From Candidatus Nanohaloarchaea archaeon (GTDB lineage: Archaea > EX4484-52 > GLR71), in NCBI GenBank assembly GCA_030594675.1, contig JAUVES010000008.1:1-12499 (forward strand): DNA of 12,499 bases. The letters are read 5' to 3'. The position numbers were made by a program, and so were the translations under genes. The notes below the pieces were generated by a model, which was not told the origin of the DNA, made no database searches, and was given only the letters and a program-made list of their open reading frames with translations. This document shows, in pieces, positions 1-7,248 of the stretch (the stretch's first letter is position 1; the number at the start of each line of letters is the position of its first letter).

Positions 1-1475
1 TCAAGGTCAGAGCCAAGATAATTCATGACTGTAGAATTGCCAAACCTTGCCTTTATCCATGCGCCCTCTTCAAGGTCGTCATCTGCATCGTCAGCATAAT
101 AATCAAACGAAAGAACTGCTCTTCCACCTCTCTGGAGTATAGAATACATATCTGTGTCAATATAAAATTTAATGCCCCATGCACCGCTGTCAAGTATAGC
201 TTCACCAGTATTAGGGTCATCTACCTGGTTTCCGACAACCACTGCAATATACTTTGAATCGGCAGGCAGGTCTGGTTCAGAGATTCCAGAACCTATATCT
301 GTATCAAAATCAGAGTCGCCGTCAGGGTCACCAAAAAACGCAAAATAATTTGCCTGTGCACCATTATGCCCATACGGGGCAATAGCTGAATAATTTGTCC
401 AGTCCCATCCATCATCATCAGCAGATACCCCCCATGAATTTCCACTCTGGTTAAGCCCGGAAGTGAAATCAACAGCACTAGTGGAGTTATCTATCTCCAT
501 ATCCCATAAGTCTGGTGTAGATATATTGATTACAGTTATTTCTCTGTAATTTCCACCAGTTTCAATATTCTCTTCAGTAACATAATCCCACTCAACAACC
601 CTTATTGACTTGTTGTCAAAATCATAGCTTGACCCCACATCTGAAAGAAGCTGCGTGAAATTCATACGCACTTTAACAGGATAATTTTTTCGTAAATAAT
701 CCTGGCCTGTTATATTGACAAGGATTCTGTATGGCCAGCTGGCATTCCACCATATTGAACTCATCATATCTACATTGAAAGTCAGTTCAGCATATCCCAT
801 ATATCCATCTGTATCATTGCATTTTGCATAATAAGTATAAGTGCCGATACTTTTGTTGCTAAAATTTACAGTAGCAGTCTCATAAGAGGAATCATATGCA
901 CCATCATCAGCTCCTACATAATTCCATATTGCCTGGTCTTCTGAGATATAGCATGCATAAATATCTTTCATGCCTTTGTTTGTATCATCACCAGTTATTA
1001 TAAGGCTTAGATTATCATCCGATTTTGGATTTGATGGTATGATAGACAGTTGAACATAAGGTTTTTGTGTATGCGGAGGGTTGATATATATGACATTATC
1101 TTTATTTTCAATATAATTGCACCCGCTTATGAAGTCCCCGATAATATTATTTGTAACTATATGCGCCGCCTGTGAATTCTTTTCCCAGTCAATAAAAACA
1201 GATCTTCTTGAAAATGTTATATTATATCCATATCCATATATATCTGATGGAATGTAAAACTCTTTCAGGTACCCTGGACCAGAAGTTGCAGCCAGATTTA
1301 TTTCATAAGCAATCTTTTCAGCAATTGAGATTGCAAGAAAATTTCTTTTGTTATTGACAACCTCAGCACTGTTACGGTCTATTATACTATAAAATGATGT
1401 GAATGCAAGCAAGGCAAATATGCACAGTATCATGAATTCAAGTCCGCTCTGTCCTTTAGTTTTATGTCTGGCCAT
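1..1475 (-). CDS. Large secreted pilin-like/adhesin-like protein with class III signal peptide (3' end outside window)
   Basis: The frame is open from an ATG at 1475 to the window edge, giving 491 codons with no stop, so the C-terminus is missing. The N-terminus is MARHKTKGQSGLEF followed by a hydrophobic stretch. This is a class III signal peptide of the kind cut by archaeal prepilin peptidases (FlaK/EppA family) before the Gln, leaving a hydrophobic N-terminal helix for assembly or anchoring. The rest looks extracellular: beta-rich, with many N-x-S/T sequons. Around residues 240-300 there is a WxxxWPYRI...YPVKVRMNF segment resembling DUF2341-type surface domains, followed by an Asp-rich DPDGDSDFDTD run that could bind calcium. 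It starts 38 bases after the small pilin-like gene and is probably co-transcribed with it. An adhesin or tip-like pilus component is my inference. Confidence 0.75.
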   Translation of the reverse strand, partial: MARHKTKGQSGLEFMILCIFALLAFTSFYSIIDRNSAEVVNNKRNFLAISIAEKIAYEINLAATSGPGYLKEFYIPSDIYGYGYNITFSRRSVFIDWEKNSQAAHIVTNNIIGDFISGCNYIENKDNVIYINPPHTQKPYVQLSIIPSNPKSDDNLSLIITGDDTNKGMKDIYACYISEDQAIWNYVGADDGAYDSSYETATVNFSNKSIGTYTYYAKCNDTDGYMGYAELTFNVDMMSSIWWNASWPYRILVNITGQDYLRKNYPVKVRMNFTQLLSDVGSSYDFDNKSIRVVEWDYVTEENIETGGNYREITVINISTPDLWDMEIDNSTSAVDFTSGLNQSGNSWGVSADDDGWDWTNYSAIAPYGHNGAQANYFAFFGDPDGDSDFDTDIGSGISEPDLPADSKYIAVVVGNQVDDPNTGEAILDSGAWGIKFYIDTDMYSILQRGGRAVLSFDYYADDADDDLEEGAWIKARFGNSTVMNYLGSDL

Positions 1476-1513
1476 AATAAAACCTGTTATATATCACATG
1501 CACCATAAAGGAA

Positions 1514-1936
1514 TCAGCTTTCTGTTATATTTACCCATGTGACCCCTGAAATCTTGATTGCTTTTACAGTAATATCATAATATCCTTCATCTACTGGTAG
1601 GCTCCCGGTAACATTGAACTCAAATCTTTTGACAATATCAGTCGTTCCACCGTATGCGTTGATTTGTATCATTATCTCTTGTGATCCTACACTGGTATGA
1701 TTTATATGGCTGGGAAACCTGGTGTTTAATGTGATTTTTGCAGGCTCTCCCTGCGCAAAGACCGATTCTGCCGCATCATTGATTATATTTAATGTATCCT
1801 TTGCATGCATAATATTTATCTCATTTTTCATATCCGTAAGCTGTGCTGTTCCTCGTGACAGGACCGGAGTTATAAGAAGCATTGCTATAATAACAATAAT
1901 CATATATTCAAGACCAGATTGCCCCCTTCGCGTCAT
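1514..1936 (-). CDS. Small class III signal peptide protein, pilin-like
   Basis: This 140-residue protein begins MTRRGQSGLEYMIIVIIAML. That is a short basic leader, the Gly-Gln-Ser-x-x-Glu-Tyr processing site of class III signal peptides, and then a hydrophobic helix. A prepilin peptidase would cut after the Gly at position 5, and the hydrophobic segment would form a pilus core helix. The mature part is about 110 residues, beta-rich, with sequons such as NHT, NVT and NIT. It is the first gene of a minus-strand pair with the large secreted protein, whose N-terminus shows the same GQSGLE motif, so the two probably use the same peptidase and machinery. A TATA box lies about 28 bases before the ATG, implying a leaderless start. 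A pilin, archaellin-like protein or minor pseudopilin are all possible. Confidence 0.8.
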   Translation of the reverse strand: MTRRGQSGLEYMIIVIIAMLLITPVLSRGTAQLTDMKNEINIMHAKDTLNIINDAAESVFAQGEPAKITLNTRFPSHINHTSVGSQEIMIQINAYGGTTDIVKRFEFNVTGSLPVDEGYYDITVKAIKISGVTWVNITES

Positions 1937-1958
1937 AATATTTTATTGATTTTTCGTG

Positions 1959-1970
1959 TATAAATAAATA
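1959..1970 (-). promoter_or_regulatory. TATA box for the pilin-like operon
   Basis: Read on the minus strand this is TATTTATTTATA, centred about 28 bases upstream of the ATG at 1936. That is the normal distance from TATA to transcription start in archaea, so the mRNA should be leaderless. Confidence 0.6.
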
Positions 1971-1990
1971 CTGTTTTTATGATGCACTAA

Positions 1991-1999
1991 GATATATTA
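1991..1999 (+). promoter_or_regulatory. TATA-like box for the coiled-coil gene
   Basis: GATATATTA is centred about 32 bases before the ATG at 2027. The gene shares a 90-base divergent intergenic region with the pilin-like operon, so the two could be regulated together. Confidence 0.45.
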
Positions 2000-2026
2000 A
2001 CTTTAATGCCTAAATAACAACAACTA

Positions 2027-2848
2027 ATGACAATAAGTGATAAATATATGGGCGATTGGAAAGAACTGATACTCAAGACAGGTGTTGACAAGCTTCTGGA
2101 AATAATAGTATCAACAGATGAGATAACTCTTGGAGAAGCATCAAGGCAGCTTGGTGTAAAGCCTTCAATTGTGGAATCCTGGGCAGGTGCGCTTGCAGAT
2201 GACAAGATGATAACTTCAAGCTACAATTCAGATGGTGAGCTTGTTTTCAAATCAACAAAAGCCAACATGAAAGTCAAGGAAGGAAAGATAGACACACTTA
2301 AAAAAGATGTCGACTCTGCTATAACTTCTGTAGATAAAGACCTTCAGGAAGAAGAAAAGACTATAGAGTACTCGAAAAACCACATACGTACCTTTGAAAG
2401 AATATTGAAGACAGACATAAATAATATACAGGCATTCAACAAGAACTTAAATGTTTACGAATCCAAAAAATCAGAGCTTTCTCAGGCAGTTAAAAAGTTA
2501 AGACATGAAGAAGGGGATCTGGAAGGTAAGATAGGAAAACTGGAGACCCAGGAAAAGAAGATCATAACTGAGTCAGATAACATAAAAAAGACAATTGATA
2601 CAAAAGTCGCTGATGTCTCTGCAAGCAAACAGAAAATCATAGAGCTCCAGAAAGCAAAAGACGACCTGAAGCGCGACTTTGAAGTCATGCGCCGCATATC
2701 AAATGCAATAAAGAAGAGCCATCCCGAAGATGTCGGCAGGCAGATAGAAGATATAGAAAAAAGAACAAGCAACTTAAATACAAAAAACAGCCTGATCAAG
2801 CAAAAATTCGAAAATTTAGGCTCAATGATGAACAAGCTGTTTCATTGA
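2027..2848 (+). CDS. Winged-helix plus long coiled-coil protein of unknown function
   Basis: This protein has 273 residues. Residues of about 17-65 (VDKLLEIIVSTDEITLGEAS, then RQLGVKPSIVESWAGALADD) read as a helix-turn-helix or winged-helix domain, with the pattern of helix, turn and recognition helix and a following beta hairpin ending in LVFKS. Residues of about 80-250 are very rich in Lys, Glu and Asp with heptad-like hydrophobic spacing, a long coiled coil. There is no signal peptide or membrane segment, so it should be cytoplasmic. It is divergent from the pilin-like operon across a short shared promoter region and convergent with the next gene, with stops 5 bases apart. A DNA-binding regulator that oligomerises through the coiled coil, or a scaffold tied to the surface structure, are both possible. 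Neither is proven. A second ATG at 2048 could also be the start. Confidence 0.8.
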   Translation: MTISDKYMGDWKELILKTGVDKLLEIIVSTDEITLGEASRQLGVKPSIVESWAGALADDKMITSSYNSDGELVFKSTKANMKVKEGKIDTLKKDVDSAITSVDKDLQEEEKTIEYSKNHIRTFERILKTDINNIQAFNKNLNVYESKKSELSQAVKKLRHEEGDLEGKIGKLETQEKKIITESDNIKKTIDTKVADVSASKQKIIELQKAKDDLKRDFEVMRRISNAIKKSHPEDVGRQIEDIEKRTSNLNTKNSLIKQKFENLGSMMNKLFH

Positions 2849-2853
2849 ATCAA

Positions 2854-3201
2854 TCAAACACCAAGCCTTGATTCATTTATCATTTCCTGTTTCTTCTTCT
2901 CAAAATACTTGCGTGTCTCTTTTTCAGCAGAATCCATAGCAGCAGATACAGCATCAATCACAGAAAAATCAATCTTATCAGAGATAAATGTCTTTTGAGG
3001 TGTTTCAACAGAGACCCTTACCTCGCATTTCGCATTACCACCATCACTTTCATGATGCTTCTTGAAATACACTTTCATCTTGGAATTCTCATAGCTCTTC
3101 TTTATCTTCTCAAACTTTTTCGCAATTTCATCTTTCATAAGCTCAATATCAAAATCATCACCCATCTGGGCAATGTCAACAAGCTGGATTTCGTCATTCA
3201 T
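2854..3201 (-). CDS. Small alpha/beta protein, possibly HPF/RaiA-like ribosome-associated factor
   Basis: I start this gene at the ATG at 3201, because GGTGA lies 5 bases before it. A TTG at 3219 would add six residues without a ribosome site. The product has 115 residues with the apparent order strand, helix (LMKDEIAKKFEKIKKSYE), strand (MKVYFKKH), strand (CEVRVSVETP), strand (KTFISDKI) and a charged C-terminal helix (SVIDAVSAAMDSAEKETRKY). That order, and the acidic-then-helical end, recall the RaiA/HPF fold, which binds the 30S subunit in stationary phase. The resemblance is by pattern only and the family call is uncertain. It is a single gene with its own TATA box, divergent from the orphan gene at 3330. 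Confidence 0.5.
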   Translation of the reverse strand: MNDEIQLVDIAQMGDDFDIELMKDEIAKKFEKIKKSYENSKMKVYFKKHHESDGGNAKCEVRVSVETPQKTFISDKIDFSVIDAVSAAMDSAEKETRKYFEKKKQEMINESRLGV

Positions 3202-3206
3202 AGAAG

Positions 3207-3211
3207 TCACC
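3207..3211 (-). promoter_or_regulatory. Shine-Dalgarno GGTGA that decides the start at 3201
   Basis: GGTGA sits 5 bases upstream of the ATG at 3201 on the minus strand and matches the motif used by rpl21e, the DUF655 gene and the radical SAM gene in this window. Confidence 0.6.
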
Positions 3212-3233
3212 AATAACAATTGGTGCGAAAAGG

Positions 3234-3244
3234 ATATATATTAT
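3234..3244 (-). promoter_or_regulatory. TATA box for the HPF-like gene
   Basis: The AT run is centred about 37 bases before the ATG at 3201. Transcription should start near 3211, giving a leader of about 10 bases that just includes the GGTGA. Confidence 0.5.
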
Positions 3245-3301
3245 TAACTAGATATTGTTAAATCTTTTTACTCACTCATAATCAACAAAAAACAGAAATA
3301 A

Positions 3302-3309
3302 TATAAATA
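3302..3309 (+). promoter_or_regulatory. TATA box for the orphan gene at 3330
   Basis: TATAAATA is centred about 25 bases before the ATG at 3330, the expected position for a leaderless archaeal mRNA. It is the main reason to believe this short unknown gene is real. Confidence 0.6.
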
Positions 3310-3329
3310 TTCACAACCCAACCACCAAT

Positions 3330-3725
3330 ATGACAATAAAGTCATCAGCCCAGCTTGAAGCATGCATAGATGATTTTATACAGATTCATTGTTCTACCAC
3401 AGAAGGAACCAGAATAGTAGAAGGAATAGTTGATGATTTAAGATTCCCCTGGGCGATAAGGATGTATGAAATTTTTAATTCCAATAAAATAACAGTGCCT
3501 TTTGCAGGAGAGATAAGCGGAATCATAGAGATTAAAAGACCAGTTGGTGATGGTAAAATTGAAACTATATACAAAAACGATAATCTTCCAATCCCATACA
3601 CTCCATTCTACACAATAACAGATCATGGCCTGATCGAATTAAACCTCTTAAGAGAAAAATGTTTCGGAAATGGTTATAGTTATAACCCTCCTTTAATAAA
3701 ACAGAAACATGGCATCAATTTCTAA
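3330..3725 (+). CDS. Hypothetical protein, orphan
   Basis: I do not recognise this 131-residue protein. It is a mixed alpha/beta soluble sequence with no signal peptide, membrane segment or Cys cluster (three scattered Cys). The middle has short alternating strands (KITVPFAGEISGIIEIKRP, KIETIYKN) and the C-terminal part has a helix (HGLIELNLLREKCF) and a polar tail. In its favour, a TATA box stands at the leaderless position, base composition is like that of its neighbours, and it fills the gap exactly, its stop lying 3 bases from that of the convergent DUF655 gene. No function can be assigned. Confidence 0.65.
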   Translation: MTIKSSAQLEACIDDFIQIHCSTTEGTRIVEGIVDDLRFPWAIRMYEIFNSNKITVPFAGEISGIIEIKRPVGDGKIETIYKNDNLPIPYTPFYTITDHGLIELNLLREKCFGNGYSYNPPLIKQKHGINF

Positions 3726-3728
3726 GAA

Positions 3729-4292
3729 TCAATAAAAATTATCCTCATAACCGCGAGGAGGGCTTGTAAACAGATACCATTTAGTTTCTCCTTCAAGCTC
3801 TTCAATAATCCTTTTGACAACTGCCTTTTTAGGGTCAGGTAAAAGCTTTACCCTGTTTTTTATATCTTCAAAAGATTCAAAACTACCTTTTTTCCTTTCA
3901 TCAAGAATTTCCCACATATGTTTCTTGCCGATTCCAGGCAAAAGCTCAAGCTGATGCTGTCTTGTAGTCACAGGACCTGACTTGTTGAAGAATTCTATAA
4001 ACTTGTTCTGATTTTTCTCTATAAGTATATCAAGGGCTTCTTCAAGCTCATTTTGTGCATTTCCTGTAAGTTCGGAAAATGTAAGTTTTCTTTTTATTGA
4101 TTTTACAATATCCCGTTTTTCAATACCTATATAAACTCTTTCAAGCGGCTTTATAGTAAGATCTTCCTTAAGCTCAACTTCAAGAAGATTAAAATTAGTT
4201 TCGCCTATTACTTGTGCAAGAGGTACAGCTCTCCTGTCAGCAGAGTGGCCACTATGAAGAAAATCAATCACAATTGCATATTCATCCTTCAT
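3729..4292 (-). CDS. DUF655 protein, OB-like fold plus helix-hairpin-helix
   Basis: This 187-residue protein matches the conserved archaeal DUF655 family in length and layout. The N-terminal half (MKDEYAIVIDFLHSGHSADR and on to residue 60) is beta-rich and probably OB-like. Residues of about 117-130 (LLPGIGKKHMWEIL) form a classic helix-hairpin-helix element with the PGIG hairpin, followed by FESFEDIKNRV, and the C-terminus ends in a conserved-looking SPPRGYEDNFY. Such proteins are expected to bind nucleic acid. Their exact role is not established. It is third in the operon rpl21e-rpoF-DUF655, an arrangement common in archaea, which suggests a link to ribosome or transcription functions. GGTGA lies 6 bases before its ATG, and rpoF ends about 24 bases upstream. 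Confidence 0.88.
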   Translation of the reverse strand: MKDEYAIVIDFLHSGHSADRRAVPLAQVIGETNFNLLEVELKEDLTIKPLERVYIGIEKRDIVKSIKRKLTFSELTGNAQNELEEALDILIEKNQNKFIEFFNKSGPVTTRQHQLELLPGIGKKHMWEILDERKKGSFESFEDIKNRVKLLPDPKKAVVKRIIEELEGETKWYLFTSPPRGYEDNFY

Positions 4293-4315
4293 AGTATTTC
4301 ACCTTAATTATCTAA

Positions 4316-4771
4316 TTATTCTGCATCCTTTTTGCTTTCATCAGCTTTTACTTCTTCAACCTTATCATCTTTTTTAGGTACCGCTTTCTTTTTTGCCTTT
4401 TTCACAACCATTTCAGGCTTAACTTTTTTGATGATTTCAGCAACTTTCTTTATCTGTTCCTTATCAAGCTTCATCCTCTCTTTTGCAAACAGAAGCTCAA
4501 CATCTTCGTCACAGTCAGGAAGCGTGTCAATGATCATGATTACCTGATGCTCTTTAAGTGTCGGAATAGCCTCTATAAGCTCTTTTGCAATATCTTCTGC
4601 AACCTTTTTATCAAGCATGGGTATGCTTCGTAAGTATTCAAGAGTAATATGTTGCTCATGTCCAAGCTCTCTTTCCTCATTTTTCCTTTCTTTCTCTTTT
4701 CCCTGCAGTATATCTTTTGCTTTTGCAAAAGTTACAGGTACTTCTGAAACTGTTTTTAAAATATATATCAC
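4316..4771 (-). CDS. rpoF: DNA-directed RNA polymerase subunit Rpo4/RpoF (Rpb4 homologue)
   Basis: Rpo4 pairs with Rpo7 to form the stalk of archaeal RNA polymerase, which helps in open complex formation and binds the emerging RNA. Residues 1-20 (ILKTVSEVPVTFAKAKDIL) correspond to the N-terminal strand and helix that contact Rpo7. Residues of about 40-115 carry the helical HRDC-like domain, with EQHITLEYLRSIP, IMIIDTLPDCDEDVELLFAK and the typical ending EIIKKVKPEMV. A Lys/Glu/Ala-rich tail of about 35 residues follows, longer than in typical archaeal Rpo4 of about 110 residues. The start is unusual. The only conventional codon is GTG at 4771, which lies inside the GGTGA site, while an in-frame ATT at 4762 has perfect spacing from it. 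It sits 3 bases after rpl21e, so translation is probably coupled. Confidence 0.88.
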   Translation of the reverse strand: MIYILKTVSEVPVTFAKAKDILQGKEKERKNEERELGHEQHITLEYLRSIPMLDKKVAEDIAKELIEAIPTLKEHQVIMIIDTLPDCDEDVELLFAKERMKLDKEQIKKVAEIIKKVKPEMVVKKAKKKAVPKKDDKVEEVKADESKKDAE

Positions 4772-4772
4772 C
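4768..4772 (-). promoter_or_regulatory. Shine-Dalgarno GGTGA overlapping the annotated GTG start of rpoF
   Basis: GGTGA here contains the GTG at 4771. In other genes of this window the same motif lies 4-6 bases before the start codon. That spacing would point to the in-frame ATT at 4762, not the GTG. Confidence 0.55.
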
Positions 4773-4774
4773 TA

Positions 4775-5056
4775 TTAATTTTTTCTGATATGCTCAGGTC
4801 TGGATATAAGACTCTTATCCTTGTTGCCGTCTTTTACAGCAACCATGTAAGAGACCCCTCTTTTTTCAGTAATCTTGCCAGCTTTTCCATGATATCTTGG
4901 ATGCGGCATCCCTTTCTGGATTGCTGCATTCTGCATAACAATGACCTTATCACCAATTTCAAAAGTCCTGAGCGTGTTAGTAATCGTATTTCTAACTGAT
5001 TTACCAATTCTTAATACATTTCTTGTTTTACTTCTGAATCCTCTTGATCGTCTCAT
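4775..5056 (-). CDS. rpl21e: Large ribosomal subunit protein eL21 (L21e)
   Basis: This 93-residue basic protein has the full L21e layout and length. The N-terminus is RRSRGFRSKTRNVLRI, followed by the SH3-like barrel with FEIGDKVIVMQNAAIQKGMP, then HPRYHGKAGKITEKRG with the family signature, and SYMVAVKDGNKDKSLISRPEHIRK at the end. It belongs to the 50S subunit near the 5S rRNA region. It is the first gene of the operon with rpoF and the DUF655 gene. GGTGAT lies just before the ATG, and a TATA box about 46 bases upstream leaves a short leader. The order rpl21e-rpoF-DUF655 is typical of archaea. Confidence 0.96.
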   Translation of the reverse strand: MRRSRGFRSKTRNVLRIGKSVRNTITNTLRTFEIGDKVIVMQNAAIQKGMPHPRYHGKAGKITEKRGVSYMVAVKDGNKDKSLISRPEHIRKN

Positions 5057-5097
5057 TTTATCACCTTATATATACTTAACTCTAACAAAATCCTCCG

Positions 5098-5105
5098 ATT
5101 TATAA
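5098..5105 (-). promoter_or_regulatory. TATA box for the rpl21e-rpoF-DUF655 operon
   Basis: On the minus strand this reads TTATAAAT, about 46 bases before the rpl21e ATG at 5056. Transcription starting about 26 bases on would leave a leader of roughly 20 bases holding AAGGTGAT. A second AT run at about 5066-5076 is a weaker candidate. Confidence 0.45.
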
Positions 5106-5164
5106 CTAATATTCACATCATGTTTTTATAAAGCTTTTGTAAAAAACATAAAAACACAGAACAA

Positions 5165-6433
5165 TCACTCTATCTGAATAACATCCAGTGTAACGACCTT
5201 GGCACCGACACCAAGCACAGAACTTACAGACGGCTTTGTACGCCCATCATCAGAAGATACAAGCTCTTTTATGTAAAGCCCGGCTTCGCCCTTTACCTTA
5301 ACATTTATATTCTTAGAATCAACAAATTCAGCAGAGATATCAATGACTTTACGCTCCCGAACAATGTCTGCCCGCCTGTGCGAAACCCGCAGAGGTGTCT
5401 GCTGCTTTATCACCTTACCCTTAAGGGTCTCAAGCTTCTTAAGATCAGCCTTAGTCACAGCAGAATCAAGTTCAACAGTAGCCATATAGACCTTATCTGC
5501 CTTCTTGTCTTTAAGCTCAACAATCTTTTTCTTCTCGCACGTCTCAAGCTTTTCGACAGAGACCTTGCCTTTATTTACCTTGTTTATCTCCTTTTCAAGC
5601 TTTTTGAGGTCAACAGACCTTTTCACAGGTTCCTGTATCTCAAGCACAAACTCGCGCCCGCAAAGATTGAGCGCATCAATATCTTCTCTCCCCGCACCAT
5701 GGAACTTGGAATTCACACCACCCGAAGCTTCAAGAACAGGCGCAGCAATCAATTCCTCAACAGTCTCCTTGTACTGCTTACCGGTCCAGTCGCAGGAATC
5801 GCAGCCAAGGCCACGGCATTTTGAGCATGGCCATTTAGTCTGCGGAATCCCCCTCTTCTGTTTCTTATAAATTCCATATATAAAAAATGAATTGACATCA
5901 ATTTCAGAATCATCTTCCTCAAAATCATACACTACAGTAATATGCGACCTTTGCCTATCCATATCCTTCTTCATCTTTGCTGTAATGTATTGTCCAAGTG
6001 CCCTGCTAAGCTCGCTTTTAATAGATTCGCAAAACTCAGTGCCGCACTCTTCCCACAGCTCTTCCTCTTTTTCAATAAGCTTTTTTGACAGTCTTGCACC
6101 CACTAAAATAGTATCAAACTCATACTCCTTGAGATTTTCAATAACCTTGTCTCCTTTTTTTGGAACAGTATCAAATATTCCGTCGCATACCTTGCACACA
6201 GGAATCTTTTTAGATTTCATCTTAACATTCCTAAAATTAAGCTCAGAAACATTGACATCATCTATCTTGACCGTCTCTCCTGAATCAATGGCAAAGCCTA
6301 CAACAGTGCGGACTGCCTTGCCTCTCTCTTCATTAGAATGCCCTGAAAGAAGCTGCGCAAACTGCCTGCCAAGACAGTGATTGCATACATAGCCCTTTGC
6401 AAGTACTCCAACAGCAATATCAATAATCTTCAT
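5165..6433 (-). CDS. pus10: tRNA pseudouridine synthase Pus10 (positions 54/55)
   Basis: Archaeal Pus10 converts U54 and U55 in the tRNA T-loop to pseudouridine. The protein has 422 residues, normal for the family. The N-terminal accessory region carries a zinc site of two Cys pairs, C17/C20 (CNHC) and C80/C83 (CKVC), and a THUMP-like region to about residue 190. A further Cys cluster, CSKCRGLGCDSC (C203, C206, C211, C214), precedes the catalytic domain. The active-site motif is HGAGREDIDAL at 245-255, with D251 the likely nucleophile, followed by FVLEIQEP. The C-terminus has the RRADIVRERKV and YIKELVSSDDGRTKPSVSSV segments typical of the synthase fold. It is a single gene with a TATA box about 28 bases before the ATG and lies next to trmY, the enzyme that methylates its product. 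Confidence 0.94.
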   Translation of the reverse strand: MKIIDIAVGVLAKGYVCNHCLGRQFAQLLSGHSNEERGKAVRTVVGFAIDSGETVKIDDVNVSELNFRNVKMKSKKIPVCKVCDGIFDTVPKKGDKVIENLKEYEFDTILVGARLSKKLIEKEEELWEECGTEFCESIKSELSRALGQYITAKMKKDMDRQRSHITVVYDFEEDDSEIDVNSFFIYGIYKKQKRGIPQTKWPCSKCRGLGCDSCDWTGKQYKETVEELIAAPVLEASGGVNSKFHGAGREDIDALNLCGREFVLEIQEPVKRSVDLKKLEKEINKVNKGKVSVEKLETCEKKKIVELKDKKADKVYMATVELDSAVTKADLKKLETLKGKVIKQQTPLRVSHRRADIVRERKVIDISAEFVDSKNINVKVKGEAGLYIKELVSSDDGRTKPSVSSVLGVGAKVVTLDVIQIE

Positions 6434-6457
6434 AGAATTAATTTTTAGACATCATTT

Positions 6458-6465
6458 TTATAAAT
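6458..6465 (-). promoter_or_regulatory. TATA box for pus10
   Basis: ATTTATAA on the minus strand is centred about 28 bases before the ATG at 6433, so the transcript is probably leaderless. Confidence 0.55.
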
Positions 6466-6546
6466 AGATGCCTGTTAAGGCCATATCACCAAAAACCTAT
6501 AAAGTTATCTAATATTAGATAATATAAAACATATCACACAGAACCT

Positions 6547-7131
6547 TTAATTCTTCCTGTCAAGATACACATTCAAAAAACCGATGCAATGACTTGTAAG
6601 ATAAGATATTTTTCCAAGAGATACCTTCTTAGCACCATGCTTCTCAAGAATTGCAACCTCCTCATCAACAAGATCTTCCTTGTCACCAAGAATAAAAAAT
6701 GCATTTTCAGAGACATCACAATCTGAAATATCAGACCCATCCTCACCAAGAAGATAAAAATCACAATCCTTATACTCTTCAATAACGTCTTCAAATGTCT
6801 TGCGGCTCGCAAAGATGCCAGGAGTGGTCTCAACAACCCGGTCTTCCTCAAATCTCTCAATTGCCTTCTTCAAAAATATAGAGATATTCCTTTCATCCGG
6901 CTGTACCTTGCGAAGTTTCTTACCTACTATCTTAATATAAATAGGTGAGTTAGGCGGACCAAAAAGGATAGTATGAAAGACAACATCTGTGCGAAGCGAA
7001 TGTGATATCCAGAAAGCAGCATTCACGCACCTTGCAATTATATCAAGCCGTCCTGCACTGCCTGCAGTATCATTGATATTAAACTCTCCTGAAGTCATAC
7101 CTTTTGTAGATTTGACATAAAAATGCCTCAT
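6547..7131 (-). CDS. trmY: tRNA (pseudouridine(54)-N1)-methyltransferase TrmY
   Basis: TrmY is a SPOUT-fold methyltransferase that turns pseudouridine 54 into N1-methylpseudouridine with S-adenosylmethionine. I start it at the ATG at 7131 (MRHFYVKSTKGMTSGEF), giving 194 residues. This matches the family N-terminus, and a TATA box lies about 26 bases upstream. The longer frame to 7164 reads through that TATA box. Family features in order: GSAGRLDIIARCVNAAFW, LRTDVVFHTILFGPPNSP, KLRKVQPDERNISIFLKKAI, TPGIFASRKTF, FFILGDKEDLVDEE (the cofactor-side knot loop) and a C-terminal SHCIGFLNVYLDR. Pus10, encoded next on the same strand 113 bases away, supplies the substrate, so these are consecutive steps at the same base. 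Confidence 0.93.
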   Translation of the reverse strand: MRHFYVKSTKGMTSGEFNINDTAGSAGRLDIIARCVNAAFWISHSLRTDVVFHTILFGPPNSPIYIKIVGKKLRKVQPDERNISIFLKKAIERFEEDRVVETTPGIFASRKTFEDVIEEYKDCDFYLLGEDGSDISDCDVSENAFFILGDKEDLVDEEVAILEKHGAKKVSLGKISYLTSHCIGFLNVYLDRKN

Positions 7132-7152
7132 AGAAAAGATAGGCAAAAAAAC

Positions 7153-7160
7153 TTTATAAA
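7153..7160 (-). promoter_or_regulatory. TATA box for trmY
   Basis: TTTATAAA is centred about 26 bases before the ATG at 7131. Its position inside the longer reading frame argues against a start at 7164. Confidence 0.6.
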
Positions 7161-7248
7161 TCATTCTTGCAAAGCCATCAACAAAAGAAAAAACATACTT
7201 AACCCTATAGTACAGATTTAAAACACAGCTACATCTGAACTATTCTAG

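Noticed and set aside
293..478. Small minus-strand ORF
   Set aside because: It is out of frame inside the large secreted protein, whose frame is open over the whole region.
5378..6380. Plus-strand ORFs of 121-162 codons
   Set aside because: They are antisense shadows of pus10, with Ser/Phe-rich low-complexity translations and no promoter.
6573..6860. Separate 95-residue minus-strand gene
   Set aside because: It is in another frame entirely within trmY, which is firmly identified.
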